64,000 nt of DNA from Aphodoplasma sp045592745 (GTDB lineage: Bacteria > Bacillota > Clostridia > UBA1381 > UMGS1253): NCBI GenBank assembly GCA_045592745.1, contig JAZNVH010000011.1:38258-102257 (forward strand), written 5' to 3'. This document shows, piece after piece, positions 43,123 to 51,709 of this stretch; position 1 is the stretch's first letter, and every line of letters starts with the position of its first letter. The notes beneath the pieces are model-generated. The model was given only the letters and a program-made list of their open reading frames with translations, made no database searches and had not been told where the DNA came from. Made by a program: the position numbers and the translations under genes.

Positions 43123-44388
43123 TTATACGTTTGCAAGAGCTTGTTTTATATCATCTATAATGTCTTCCACATTTTCAAGTCCCACAGAAAGTCTTATAAG
43201 TCCGGGAGCAATGCCCGCAGCGCCAAGCTGCTCATCAGACATTTGACGGTGTGTAGAGCTTGCGGGGTGGAGTACACATGTGCGTATGTCTGCAACGTGA
43301 ACAACCAAAGAAATGAGCTTTAAGCTGTCAATAAAGCGAATTCCTGCCTCGCGTCCGCCCTTTAAAGTAAATGCAATAACTCCGCTGCAGCCATCGGGCA
43401 AGTACTTTTTCGCCATATCGGCATACGCATCACCCTCGAGGGTGGGGTAGCTTACGGCTTCAACCTTATCCTGCTCATTTAAAAAGTGCGCTACAACGTC
43501 TGCGTTTTTGCAGTGACGCTCCATTCTTATGGGTAGTGTTTCCATACCCTGATTTATTAAAAATGCCCCCATAGCGCTCTGGCACACGCCCATATCACGC
43601 ATAAGCTGTACCCTTGCTTTTGTTATATATGCTGCCTGACCAAAATCTTTTGTATATATAACGCCGTGATATGATTCGTCAGGCTGGGTCATTTCGGAGT
43701 AGTTTCCGTTTGTCCAGTCAAATTTACCCGAGTCAACTATTGCGCCACCCACCTGCAAAGCGTGTCCGTCAAGATATTTTGTGGTTGAGTGTGTTACTAT
43801 GTCAGCACCAAACTCTATCGGACGGCACAACACGGGAGTAGCAAAAGTGTTATCCACAATAAGCGGAACACCCTTTTCATGCGCAATCTTTGCAAAACGC
43901 TCTATATCAAATATAGCAATTGTGGGATTTGATATTGTTTCGCCGAAAACTGCCTTTGTGTTTGGTTTGAATGCAGCGCGAATTTCATCGTCGCTTGCGT
44001 CATTATCAATAAATGTAACCTCTATGCCAAGCTTTTTGAGTGTAACGGCAAAAAGATTAAAAGTTCCGCCATATATTGATGCTGAGCTTATAAAATGGTC
44101 ACCACTGCCCAATATGTTTAAAAGTGCGAGCATATTTGCAGCCTGTCCCGATGAGGTTAAAATTGCACCAACACCACCTTCGAGCGAAGCAAGCTTCTTT
44201 TCAACGGCATCTACCGTCGGGTTTGCAAGACGCGAATAGAAAAATCCGCTTTCGGTAAGGTCAAAAAGCTTTGCAACCTGTTCGGTTGAATTATACTTAA
44301 ATGTTGTGCTCTGATATATCGGAAGTGCACGGCTCTCACCGTTTTTTGGCTCATATCCTTCGTGTAAGCATTTTGTTTCTAATTTCAT
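43123..44388 (-). CDS. metY: O-acetylhomoserine sulfhydrylase (Cys/Met metabolism PLP enzyme)
   Basis: 421 residues. PLP-dependent gamma-family enzyme that makes homocysteine from O-acetylhomoserine and sulfide. TKCLHEGY at the N-terminus, SRLANPT, EGGVGAILTSSGQAA, VDNTFATP and the cofactor Lys in HSTTKYLDGHA identify it. The length of about 420 residues (longer than the 380-400 of MetB/MetC) and the ESYHGVIY segment favour MetY. GGAG lies 10 bases before ATG 44388. It has its own promoter and terminator; no SAM riboswitch or S-box is visible in the 132-base upstream gap. Confidence 0.92.
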   Translation of the reverse strand: MKLETKCLHEGYEPKNGESRALPIYQSTTFKYNSTEQVAKLFDLTESGFFYSRLANPTVDAVEKKLASLEGGVGAILTSSGQAANMLALLNILGSGDHFISSASIYGGTFNLFAVTLKKLGIEVTFIDNDASDDEIRAAFKPNTKAVFGETISNPTIAIFDIERFAKIAHEKGVPLIVDNTFATPVLCRPIEFGADIVTHSTTKYLDGHALQVGGAIVDSGKFDWTNGNYSEMTQPDESYHGVIYTKDFGQAAYITKARVQLMRDMGVCQSAMGAFLINQGMETLPIRMERHCKNADVVAHFLNEQDKVEAVSYPTLEGDAYADMAKKYLPDGCSGVIAFTLKGGREAGIRFIDSLKLISLVVHVADIRTCVLHPASSTHRQMSDEQLGAAGIAPGLIRLSVGLENVEDIIDDIKQALANV

Positions 44389-44427
44389 ATTAACAGGACT
44401 CCTTTTTTGTTGTTTAATCTATGATTT

Positions 44428-44456
44428 ATGTTATCATAAAAACACAATTTCGTCAA
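44428..44456 (-). promoter_or_regulatory. Promoter of metY
   Basis: On the - strand: TTGACG (complement of 44451-44456), 17-bp spacer, TAACAT (complement of 44428-44433). Confidence 0.7.
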
Positions 44457-44477
44457 GAAAATTTGTCTATAGAAAAA

Positions 44478-44506
44478 CAAAAGGGACGGATGAATTTATC
44501 CGTCCC
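44478..44506 (-). terminator. Terminator of the ABC exporter operon
   Basis: 9-bp stem 44483-44491 and 44498-44506 followed on the - strand by a T-rich stretch. Confidence 0.8.
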
Positions 44507-44520
44507 AAATTTTTATAAAT

Positions 44521-46308
44521 TTACTCGGTAAGCTGTGACGTATAAAGTGAATAATAAAGTCCGTGAGCATCTAAAAGCTGCTGATGACTTCCTGCTTCGG
44601 CAATATTTTTCTGGTCGATATACAAAATTCGGTCACAGTTTTTAATTGTGGACAGTCTATGAGCAATAATAAACGAGGTTCTGCCTTTTAAAAGACTTTG
44701 CAGGCCCTTTTGAACAAGAAGCTCTGTTTTTGTATCGATAGCCGATGTCGCCTCATCCAAGATAAGCACTTTTGGGTCTGCAAGCAGTGTGCGTGCAAAG
44801 CTTATAAGCTGCCTTTGCCCTGCTGAAAGTGAGCTGCCGCGCTCTGTAACGACTGTTTCGTACCCATTTGGAAGCGACATTATAAAGTCATGAGCAGATA
44901 CAATTTTTGCCGCGTTTATTGCATCTTCGTCGGCTGCATCGAGGCGTCCGTATTTTATGTTATCCATTATTGTTCCGGTAAAGATAAAAGTGTCCTGAAG
45001 CATCATGCCCATCTGTTTTCGAAGTGAGGTAAGTGTTACGTCGTGTATGCTGTGTCCGTCAATTGTTATGCGTCCTGATTTTATGTCATAAAATCTTGCC
45101 AAGAGATTTACAATGGTTGTTTTTCCTGCTCCGGTAGGGCCTACGAGCGCAATTGATTCGCCGGGCTTTACACGGAAGGTAACGTCTTTTAAAATTGGCA
45201 TATCTTTTTCGTATTCAAAAAATACGTGCTCAAATTTTACCTCGCCTTTTACATCTTCGAGCTCATACGCATTATCTGCATCGCTGATTGCCGGCTCAAC
45301 ATCCATAACCTCAAATATTCTTTCAAGATATGCCGCGGTATCAATTACGCTGTTGTAAAGGTTTCCAAGGTTTTGTATAGGTCCCCAGAAGCGGCCGCAG
45401 TATGAACCCATGGCAATAATTACACCTACACTGATGCTTTCGCCAAGACTTATGCCGATAAGATACACTGCAGCAGTCGAAAAAGCCGAAATTATCATTG
45501 CGGCGGGAAACATTGTGTGCACGATAAGTGAACGGCGCACAAACCATTTTGAACATTCTTTTGCCATTTTATAGGCAATTGAATAGTTTTTTTCTTCGCG
45601 GTCAAAAGATTGAGTAACCTTCATACCGTCGATGCTTTCCTGATAATATGCATTGATGTTTGAGTTTTTGTTTGAAAATATGCGGCTTGTTTTTCTTTGG
45701 GCGTTTTTTACGATTAATATGTACGTAGAAAACGGGACAAGTCCCACCAAAACAATAAGCGACAGACGCACATGTGTAAAAAACATAAAAAACAAAATAA
45801 ACACAAGGCTTAAAAGCTCCAAAACAATGTTTATAAGTCCGTTTGAGAAAAAGTCCGCCACAGAGTTTACATAGTTTACAACGCGCACTAAAATCTTTCC
45901 GTGCGGGCGTGAGTCATAATAGTCAAATGGAAGCTTTTGCAAATGTTCAAACAAATCGTGGCGTATTTCCGATACGATTTGTTGTCCGGTGGTAGCGCTG
46001 ATTTTCGCTCTTTTACGCTCGGCAAAAGCTATTGTCACAACAAGAAGATATCCGACAATTCCTGTTATAATAATGCCGGTTATATTTTTTTCGGGCACAA
46101 ATTTGTCGGTAATAATTCTTAGCATTGATGGAAATGTAAGTCCTGCAAGAATAGCTATTATGCTGAAAATGAGTGCAAGTACCAGTTCTTTTGAATGGCT
46201 TTTTATGTACTTTACACTTTTTGAAAAGTGCCTTAGGCTAAATGGTGAGTCAAGTGATTCGTCAACGTCATATTTGTTGCGTTTTTGCTTTGATGATGTA
46301 TCAGCCAT
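44521..46308 (-). CDS. ABC exporter half-transporter, catalytically complete subunit
   Basis: 595 residues: a 55-residue polar N-terminal extension, six membrane helices (about 40-320) and an ATPase domain. Walker A is GPTGAGKTT near 390, the signature is LSAGQ, Walker B is LILDEATSAID with the catalytic Glu, and the H-loop is IIAHRLS. GAGGTG precedes ATG 46308. It starts one base after the stop of the partner gene and forms a heterodimer with it, like BmrCD or TM287/288. Substrate unknown; such pairs export drugs, lipids or peptides. Confidence 0.93.
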   Translation of the reverse strand: MADTSSKQKRNKYDVDESLDSPFSLRHFSKSVKYIKSHSKELVLALIFSIIAILAGLTFPSMLRIITDKFVPEKNITGIIITGIVGYLLVVTIAFAERKRAKISATTGQQIVSEIRHDLFEHLQKLPFDYYDSRPHGKILVRVVNYVNSVADFFSNGLINIVLELLSLVFILFFMFFTHVRLSLIVLVGLVPFSTYILIVKNAQRKTSRIFSNKNSNINAYYQESIDGMKVTQSFDREEKNYSIAYKMAKECSKWFVRRSLIVHTMFPAAMIISAFSTAAVYLIGISLGESISVGVIIAMGSYCGRFWGPIQNLGNLYNSVIDTAAYLERIFEVMDVEPAISDADNAYELEDVKGEVKFEHVFFEYEKDMPILKDVTFRVKPGESIALVGPTGAGKTTIVNLLARFYDIKSGRITIDGHSIHDVTLTSLRKQMGMMLQDTFIFTGTIMDNIKYGRLDAADEDAINAAKIVSAHDFIMSLPNGYETVVTERGSSLSAGQRQLISFARTLLADPKVLILDEATSAIDTKTELLVQKGLQSLLKGRTSFIIAHRLSTIKNCDRILYIDQKNIAEAGSHQQLLDAHGLYYSLYTSQLTE

Positions 46309-46309
46309 T

Positions 46310-48070
46310 TTAAAGCACCTCCTCTTTTTCGTTTGCTATGCCTTGTTGCAAACAATATATATCGTAGTAGTAGCCTTTGTTTTTAAGAAGCTCATCGTGT
46401 GTGCCACTTTCTGAAATGGTACCGTTTTCAATTATGAAGATTTTGTCTGCGTTTTTAACTGAGGAAATACGCTGCGCAATTATAAATGTGGTATGTGTTC
46501 CTTTGCGTTTATTAAGCTGTGATTGTATATATTTTTCCGTTTCCATATCAACCGCTGAGGTCGTGTCGTCCAAAATAAGAATCGGCGTTTCATATGCAAG
46601 TGCACGGGCAAGTGCAATGCGTTGCTTCTGACCGCCCGAAAGACCAACGCCACGCTCTCCGACAATGGTGTCATAGCCGTCCGGTGTGCGTTTTATAAAA
46701 CTGTCTGCATCAGCTGCTTTTGCATAATCAATAACACTTTCTTCGCTCATGTCGGGATTTCCGTAAGCTATGTTTGCATCGATTGTATTTGAGAACAAAA
46801 ATACGTCCTGCATAGACATACCGATTCTTGCGCGAAGTGCGTTAAGGTCATAGTCGCGAACGTCTACACCGTCAATTTTTATGCTGCCGCCATTAACATC
46901 TGCAAAACGAGGCATAAGCATTGCAAGTGTTGATTTGCCCGAGCCTGTGGGGCCCATTATGCCGATTGTCTGTCCCGGCTCGGCCGAGAGCGTTATATCT
47001 TTTAAAATGTCGCTTTTTCCATATTTAAAGCTTACATTTTCAAATTCCACTTTTCCTGCGGGAGCATCTGTATCATCGCACGGTATGTAAGCATTTTCTT
47101 TGTTTTTAATATCGCAGCGCGCATAATAAAGCTGCATAACCTTTTGAGTAGATGAGAAAAAGCGCTGTGAGTCATTTATAACAATTCCTGCCTGGCGCAT
47201 AGATTCGTTAACGAGCCAGTTTAGATTATAAAACAGCAAGAATTCGCCGATTGTTATCTTCTCATATACAAGCATGAGGCCGCCAACGATAAAAACTGTA
47301 ATAAGTACGCCGTTACCGAGTGCGCCGAAGATGGGCCCAAACTTTGCTGCCCATACGCAAGATGCGTCAACGGCTGCGTCACGGTATTTGGTGTTTAGAT
47401 TATCAAAACGTGAAAGCTCGTGCTCTTCGCGCACAAAGGCTTTGACAACTCTGTTTGCAGCAATTGTTTCCTGCACACGTGCGTTTAAGTGGCTGTTTGT
47501 TTCACGAAGATGTGTGTGCAGCGGAGCAGAGGTTTTTCTTACCTTCAGTACAAGATATGTCATAAATGGCGATGCAACAAGCAGAATTGAAGCCAGAAGT
47601 GCGTTTGTCGAGTAAAAAACTATGAGGCCCGAAACAAAAAGCACAACGCAGTGAAGCGCAAACGGCATAACCCATGAAACAAAGTGACGCATTATTTCAA
47701 GGTCACCGGTGAGGCGCATCATAATGTCGCCTGTGCGGTTTGCTCCAAAAAAGGACGGGGGAAGTGTTTGAAGCTTTTTATAAAGAAAAGTTCTAAAGTT
47801 TGCCAAAACGTCGGCAGAGGCGCTGTCTAAAAGCGAGGAGCTTAGATGATGCGCTGCGCTGCGCAAAAACACTACAAGAAGATACATTCCGATAAGAAAA
47901 TATGCGTTTGACGTATCACCGATTGTAAACACCTGGTCAACAAATTCAGTAATAACCAGAGACGAAAAAAGCACCAAAGGAATAATCACACCGGTATGAA
48001 ATACCAAGCCGATGAAAAACTTCCATTTGCTGCCTTTCATGTTTTCGAAAATCCACTTAATCTGTGTCAT
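46310..48070 (-). CDS. ABC exporter half-transporter, degenerate-site subunit
   Basis: 586 residues from ATG 48070 (GGAGG 8 bases upstream); the longer frame from 48100 has no site. Six membrane helices then an ATPase domain with Walker A GPTGSGKST and a canonical LSGGQ signature. Walker B reads LILDDTTSAVD, with Asp in place of the catalytic Glu, and the H-loop reads IIAQRIS, with Gln for His. These changes define the degenerate ATP site of asymmetric exporters, and its partner at 44521 supplies the active chemistry. First gene of a two-gene operon. Confidence 0.93.
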   Translation of the reverse strand: MTQIKWIFENMKGSKWKFFIGLVFHTGVIIPLVLFSSLVITEFVDQVFTIGDTSNAYFLIGMYLLVVFLRSAAHHLSSSLLDSASADVLANFRTFLYKKLQTLPPSFFGANRTGDIMMRLTGDLEIMRHFVSWVMPFALHCVVLFVSGLIVFYSTNALLASILLVASPFMTYLVLKVRKTSAPLHTHLRETNSHLNARVQETIAANRVVKAFVREEHELSRFDNLNTKYRDAAVDASCVWAAKFGPIFGALGNGVLITVFIVGGLMLVYEKITIGEFLLFYNLNWLVNESMRQAGIVINDSQRFFSSTQKVMQLYYARCDIKNKENAYIPCDDTDAPAGKVEFENVSFKYGKSDILKDITLSAEPGQTIGIMGPTGSGKSTLAMLMPRFADVNGGSIKIDGVDVRDYDLNALRARIGMSMQDVFLFSNTIDANIAYGNPDMSEESVIDYAKAADADSFIKRTPDGYDTIVGERGVGLSGGQKQRIALARALAYETPILILDDTTSAVDMETEKYIQSQLNKRKGTHTTFIIAQRISSVKNADKIFIIENGTISESGTHDELLKNKGYYYDIYCLQQGIANEKEEVL

Positions 48071-48125
48071 AATCTTTGCCTCCTTTTTTGATAAAACCAA
48101 ATTAGGAAAGTACTGATTTACGGGC

Positions 48126-48154
48126 AGTATACTCCCTTAAAATGGATATGTCAA
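48126..48154 (-). promoter_or_regulatory. Promoter of the ABC exporter operon
   Basis: On the - strand: perfect TTGACA (complement of 48149-48154), 17-bp spacer, TATACT (complement of 48126-48131). Confidence 0.78.
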
Positions 48155-48186
48155 CCCCTCTTTTCAAATTAAATATTTCAATTCGG

Positions 48187-48207
48187 TTACAAATATGATA
48201 TTTGTAA
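48187..48207. promoter_or_regulatory. 21-bp palindrome between ABC operon and yicC operon
   Basis: TTACAAATA-TGA-TATTTGTAA, perfect 9-bp half-sites. It lies 32 bp upstream of the exporter -35 box and 16 bp upstream of the yicC -35 box, so it is a candidate operator for either divergent unit. Confidence 0.45.
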
Positions 48208-48223
48208 AAAAGAGTAAAATTAG

Positions 48224-48252
48224 TTGCAATTTATATAAGAATATGATATGAT
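48224..48252 (+). promoter_or_regulatory. Promoter of the yicC-thiN operon
   Basis: TTGCAA at 48224-48229, 17-bp spacer, TATGAT at 48247-48252, about 95 bases before yicC. Confidence 0.65.
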
Positions 48253-48346
48253 AAATTAGTATAGTTGTTTGTCTTGATGTGATATTGTACAGAGACAAAA
48301 AATACGTTTGAAAAACTGATAAAATTATTTATTGGAGTGAGTTTAA

Positions 48347-49225
48347 TTGATAAAGAGTATGACAGGATACGGTCATGTCGAGGGCATCTATGAGGACAAA
48401 AGAATTGTCACAGAGGTGCGCTCGGTAAACCACAGATACGCAGACTATAACATAAAGGTACCGCGCTGCTACGGCTTTTTGGAGGAGGAGGCAAGAAAGT
48501 TTGTTTCTGAATACATAAGCCGCGGAAAAGTAGATGTTTATATCTCAGTTGAAAGTTATGGTGACACGGACAAGCAAATCATATTAAACGAGGCGCTTGC
48601 CTCAAGCTATATTGATGCTCTTCGCACAATACGAGATACATTTGATGTAAGAGATGATATAAGCGTTTCATCTGTTGCACGTTTTAATGAGATATTTATA
48701 TCCGAAAGAAAAGAGGAAGATGCCGAGCATATTTGGGAGCTTGTAAAACAGCCTCTCTCAGAAGCAATAGCGCAGTTTATAAGCATGCGTGAGCGTGAGG
48801 GAGAGAGAATGCTTGCCGATATAAAAAGCAGAAGTGAGTATATGCTCTCTTTGGTAGAAGAGGTTGAAAAGCGTTCGCCCGAGCGTGTAAAAGAGTACCG
48901 AGAAAGACTTTATGCAAAACTTGAGGAAGTGCTTTCCTCATCAAATATTGACGAAACAAGAATTATAACCGAGGCGGCAATATATGCAGATAAAGTCGCA
49001 GTTGATGAGGAAACTGTGCGTTTAAGAAGCCATTTTACCGAGCTTGACACGATTTTAGCTTCGGGCGAGCCTGCTGGACGCAAGCTTGACTTTTTGATTC
49101 AGGAAATTAACCGTGAAATCAACACGATAGGCTCAAAGGCAAATGACGTTGCTACTGCAAAAATTGTTGTTGATTTAAAAGCGGAGCTTGAGAAAATGCG
49201 TGAACAGGTACAAAATATAGAGTAA
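48347..49225 (+). CDS. yicC: YicC/YloC-family endoribonuclease
   Basis: 292 residues, normal length. The start is TTG 48347: GGAGTGA is 6 bases upstream and the product opens with the family hallmark MIKSMTGYG. RSVNHRY near residue 27 and the C-terminal FLIQEINREINTIGSKAND are diagnostic. Members are hexameric RNases that act on small or structured RNAs. First gene of the long operon; remA and gmk follow, the usual firmicute order. Confidence 0.93.
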   Translation: MIKSMTGYGHVEGIYEDKRIVTEVRSVNHRYADYNIKVPRCYGFLEEEARKFVSEYISRGKVDVYISVESYGDTDKQIILNEALASSYIDALRTIRDTFDVRDDISVSSVARFNEIFISERKEEDAEHIWELVKQPLSEAIAQFISMREREGERMLADIKSRSEYMLSLVEEVEKRSPERVKEYRERLYAKLEEVLSSSNIDETRIITEAAIYADKVAVDEETVRLRSHFTELDTILASGEPAGRKLDFLIQEINREINTIGSKANDVATAKIVVDLKAELEKMREQVQNIE

Positions 49226-49260
49226 AATATACACTAAAATTTTTGAAGGATGTGAATGTT

Positions 49261-49527
49261 TTGAAACTTATAAATATAGGCTTTGGTAACATTGTTGCGG
49301 CAAACAGAGTTGTTGCTATCGTAAGTCCTGAGTCTGCTCCGATAAAGAGAATGGTTCAGGAAGCGCGCGATAAGGGCGTACTTATAGATGCTACGTTTGG
49401 AAGACGTACGCGTGCAGTTGTTGTAACAGACAGTGAGCATATCGTTTTGTCAGCCCTTCAGCCTGAAACGATTGCAAACCGCTTTGGAGGACAAAGCAGT
49501 GCAAATGAGGAGGATCCGGATGACTGA
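49261..49527 (+). CDS. remA: Extracellular matrix regulator RemA (DUF370)
   Basis: 88 residues from TTG 49261, giving MKLINIGFGNIV, the standard N-terminus; AAGGA lies 10 bases upstream. IAIVSPESAPIKR, DATFGRRTRAVV and TDSEHIVLSAL cover the whole DUF370 domain. RemA is a ring-forming DNA-binding protein that activates matrix and osmoprotection genes in Bacillus. It overlaps the start of gmk by 8 bases. Confidence 0.92.
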   Translation: MKLINIGFGNIVAANRVVAIVSPESAPIKRMVQEARDKGVLIDATFGRRTRAVVVTDSEHIVLSALQPETIANRFGGQSSANEEDPDD

Positions 49528-50131
49528 TAAGAAAGGACTTTTAATTGTAGTGTCGGGACCTTCGGGTACGGGCAAGGGTACTATATGCAAAGAGCTTGTA
49601 CAAAAAAGAGATGATGTGTTTTTGTCGGTATCGGCCACTACGCGTAAACCTCGTGAGGGCGAGCAAAATGGCGTACACTATCACTTTTTAAGTGAGGCTG
49701 AGTTTGAAAAAAATATTGCAGACGGACAGATGCTTGAACACGCTGTTTTTTGCGGCAATTATTACGGAACACCGAAAAAAGCGGTTGACGAAATGCTCGA
49801 AGCGGGCAAAAACGTAATACTTGAAATTGAGGTGCAGGGCGCTATGAAAGTGCGCTCAAAGTATCCAGAGGGAGTGTATGTGTTTGTTCTGCCGCCTTCA
49901 ATGGACGAGCTGAGACGCCGCCTTACAGGTCGCGGCACGGAAACTGATGAGGTTATTGAAAACAGACTTAAAACAGCGCTAAAAGAGTTTCACTATATAG
50001 AAAAATACAATTATACTTTGTTAAACGACGAAGTGGATAAGGCAGTAAAAAGACTTGAGTCAATTATTGATGCGGAACATTGTCGCATTGAAAGAAATAT
50101 AAATTTTATAGAAGAGGTGTGCAAATTATGA
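49520..50131 (+). CDS. gmk: Guanylate kinase
   Basis: 203 residues from ATG 49520, preceded by GAGGAGG. Phosphorylates GMP to GDP with ATP. The P-loop SGPSGTGKGT is near residue 11, SATTRKPREGEQNGVHYHF is the GMP-binding region and EVQGA is present. It overlaps remA by 8 bases and rpoZ by 4 (ATGA), so translation is coupled. Guanylate supply is set beside the RNA polymerase omega subunit. Confidence 0.97.
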   Translation: MTDKKGLLIVVSGPSGTGKGTICKELVQKRDDVFLSVSATTRKPREGEQNGVHYHFLSEAEFEKNIADGQMLEHAVFCGNYYGTPKKAVDEMLEAGKNVILEIEVQGAMKVRSKYPEGVYVFVLPPSMDELRRRLTGRGTETDEVIENRLKTALKEFHYIEKYNYTLLNDEVDKAVKRLESIIDAEHCRIERNINFIEEVCKL

Positions 50132-50436
50132 TTTATCCCCCAATTGCAGAACTTGTAAAGAGAACAAAAACGAGATATTCACTGGCTATACTTACAGCAC
50201 GTCGTGCACGTCAGCTTGGCGCAGAAAGCGAAGGCGAATACAGCGGCAAATTCGACGAGGCTATTTTGAAGGCTATTGATGAAATCAACGATGGTAAAGT
50301 AACATCAAGACCGAAGAATTACTATTTTGATTATGTAAATTCGGTAAATAGCGATGCTTTAGAGATTAACAATACCGAAATTGAAGAGATAGAAGCAGCT
50401 GAAAATGAAATAGCTGATGAGGGCGATGAGCAGTAA
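50128..50436 (+). CDS. rpoZ: DNA-directed RNA polymerase subunit omega
   Basis: 102 residues from ATG 50128 (AGAGGTG 8 bases upstream). PPIAELVKRTKTRYSLAILTARRARQL is the omega signature and KAIDEINDGKV the second conserved block. It helps assemble beta' in the polymerase and, in many bacteria, contributes to ppGpp binding. The C-terminal 25 residues are acidic. Confidence 0.92.
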   Translation: MIYPPIAELVKRTKTRYSLAILTARRARQLGAESEGEYSGKFDEAILKAIDEINDGKVTSRPKNYYFDYVNSVNSDALEINNTEIEEIEAAENEIADEGDEQ

Positions 50437-50477
50437 TATAAAAGGCTTTAGTAAAGTAAAAAAAGGCGGCGATTATT

Positions 50478-51689
50478 ATGCTTAGCGGTAAATGTGTTGT
50501 AGTTGGAGTATGCGGCGGTATTGCGGCATATAAAGCTGCATACGTTGTTAGTGCACTTAAAAAGCTTGGTGCAGATGTGCATGTTATTATGACCGAAGCT
50601 GCACAGCAGTTTGTTGGAAAAATTACATTTCAAACGCTTTCGCAAAACCTTGTTGTTTGCGATATGTTTGGCGAGCCGAAACGCTGGAATGTAGAGCATA
50701 TCGAGCTTGCAACTCAGGCGGATTTGATGCTTATTGTTCCTGCTACGGCAAATACAATAGCAAAAATGGCAAACGGTATTGCAGATAATATGCTTACCTG
50801 CGTATATATGGCGACAAAGGCAAAGGTGATTATAGCGCCTGCAATGAATAAAAATATGTATGAAAGCGATGCAACCGTAGAAAATATGCAAAAGCTTTCA
50901 GAGCGTGGTTGCCGTTTTGTCGATGCAGACGAAGGTTTTCTGGCATGCGCTGCTACCGGCAAGGGAAGACTTGCCGAGCCTGAAAAAATTGTCGAAGCGG
51001 TCATCGATGAGCTTGCGTTTGAAAAAGATTTGCGTGCACTTAAGGTGTTGGTGAGTGCAGGCGCAACCCGTGAGGCACTTGACCCTGTACGTTTTATAAC
51101 AAATCATTCGTCAGGCAAAATGGGATACGCAATCGCACGTGCGGCAAAAAGACGTGGCGCAGATGTTACTTTGGTAAGCGGAAAAACATCGCTTGAGGAC
51201 ATTGAAGGCGTAAATATGGTTAAGGTTGAAAGCGCACGCGAGATGCACGATGAAATCTTAAAAAGAAGTGCAAACTGCGACATAATTATAAAGGCGGCAG
51301 CGGTAGCCGATTATGCGCCGGCGAGCGTGAGTGAAAACAAAATCAAAAAGACCGAGTCTGATATGAGTATACAACTTTGCAAAAACCCTGATATTTTATC
51401 AGAGCTTGGACAAAAAAAGCCGCAGGGGCAGGTTTTGGTCGGTTTTTGTATGGAAACGCAAAACCTTCTTGAAAATGCGAAAAGCAAGCTTGAGCGTAAA
51501 AACTGCGATTTTATAGTTGCAAATAATTTGTTTACAAAGGGTGCAGGCTTTGGCACAGATACAAACACAGTTACGATAATCTCTTCTGACGGAGAGAGTT
51601 TTTCGCCCGATAATATGAGCAAGGATGATCTTTCTCACATTATTCTTGATGCGGCGAAAAAGAGATATGATGAGAAAAATATTATGTAG
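50478..51689 (+). CDS. coaBC: Bifunctional phosphopantothenoylcysteine decarboxylase/phosphopantothenate-cysteine ligase
   Basis: 403 residues. The N-terminal CoaC flavoprotein domain (1-175) has the GGIAAYK start, the catalytic His in NVEHIEL, PAMNKNMY and the active Cys in LACAATGKGRLAEP. The C-terminal CoaB domain (about 185-403) has SAGATREALDPVRFITNHSSGKMG, the AAAVADY segment and the Lys in NKIKK. It turns phosphopantothenate and cysteine into phosphopantetheine on the way to coenzyme A. 41 bases after rpoZ, same operon. Confidence 0.96.
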   Translation: MLSGKCVVVGVCGGIAAYKAAYVVSALKKLGADVHVIMTEAAQQFVGKITFQTLSQNLVVCDMFGEPKRWNVEHIELATQADLMLIVPATANTIAKMANGIADNMLTCVYMATKAKVIIAPAMNKNMYESDATVENMQKLSERGCRFVDADEGFLACAATGKGRLAEPEKIVEAVIDELAFEKDLRALKVLVSAGATREALDPVRFITNHSSGKMGYAIARAAKRRGADVTLVSGKTSLEDIEGVNMVKVESAREMHDEILKRSANCDIIIKAAAVADYAPASVSENKIKKTESDMSIQLCKNPDILSELGQKKPQGQVLVGFCMETQNLLENAKSKLERKNCDFIVANNLFTKGAGFGTDTNTVTIISSDGESFSPDNMSKDDLSHIILDAAKKRYDEKNIM

Positions 51690-51709
51690 TTTATGATATG
51701 GGGGCGTCT

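Noticed and set aside
44389..44520. SAM (S-box) riboswitch upstream of metY
   Set aside because: The gap contains only the promoter of metY and the terminator of the neighbouring operon; no S-box core is present.
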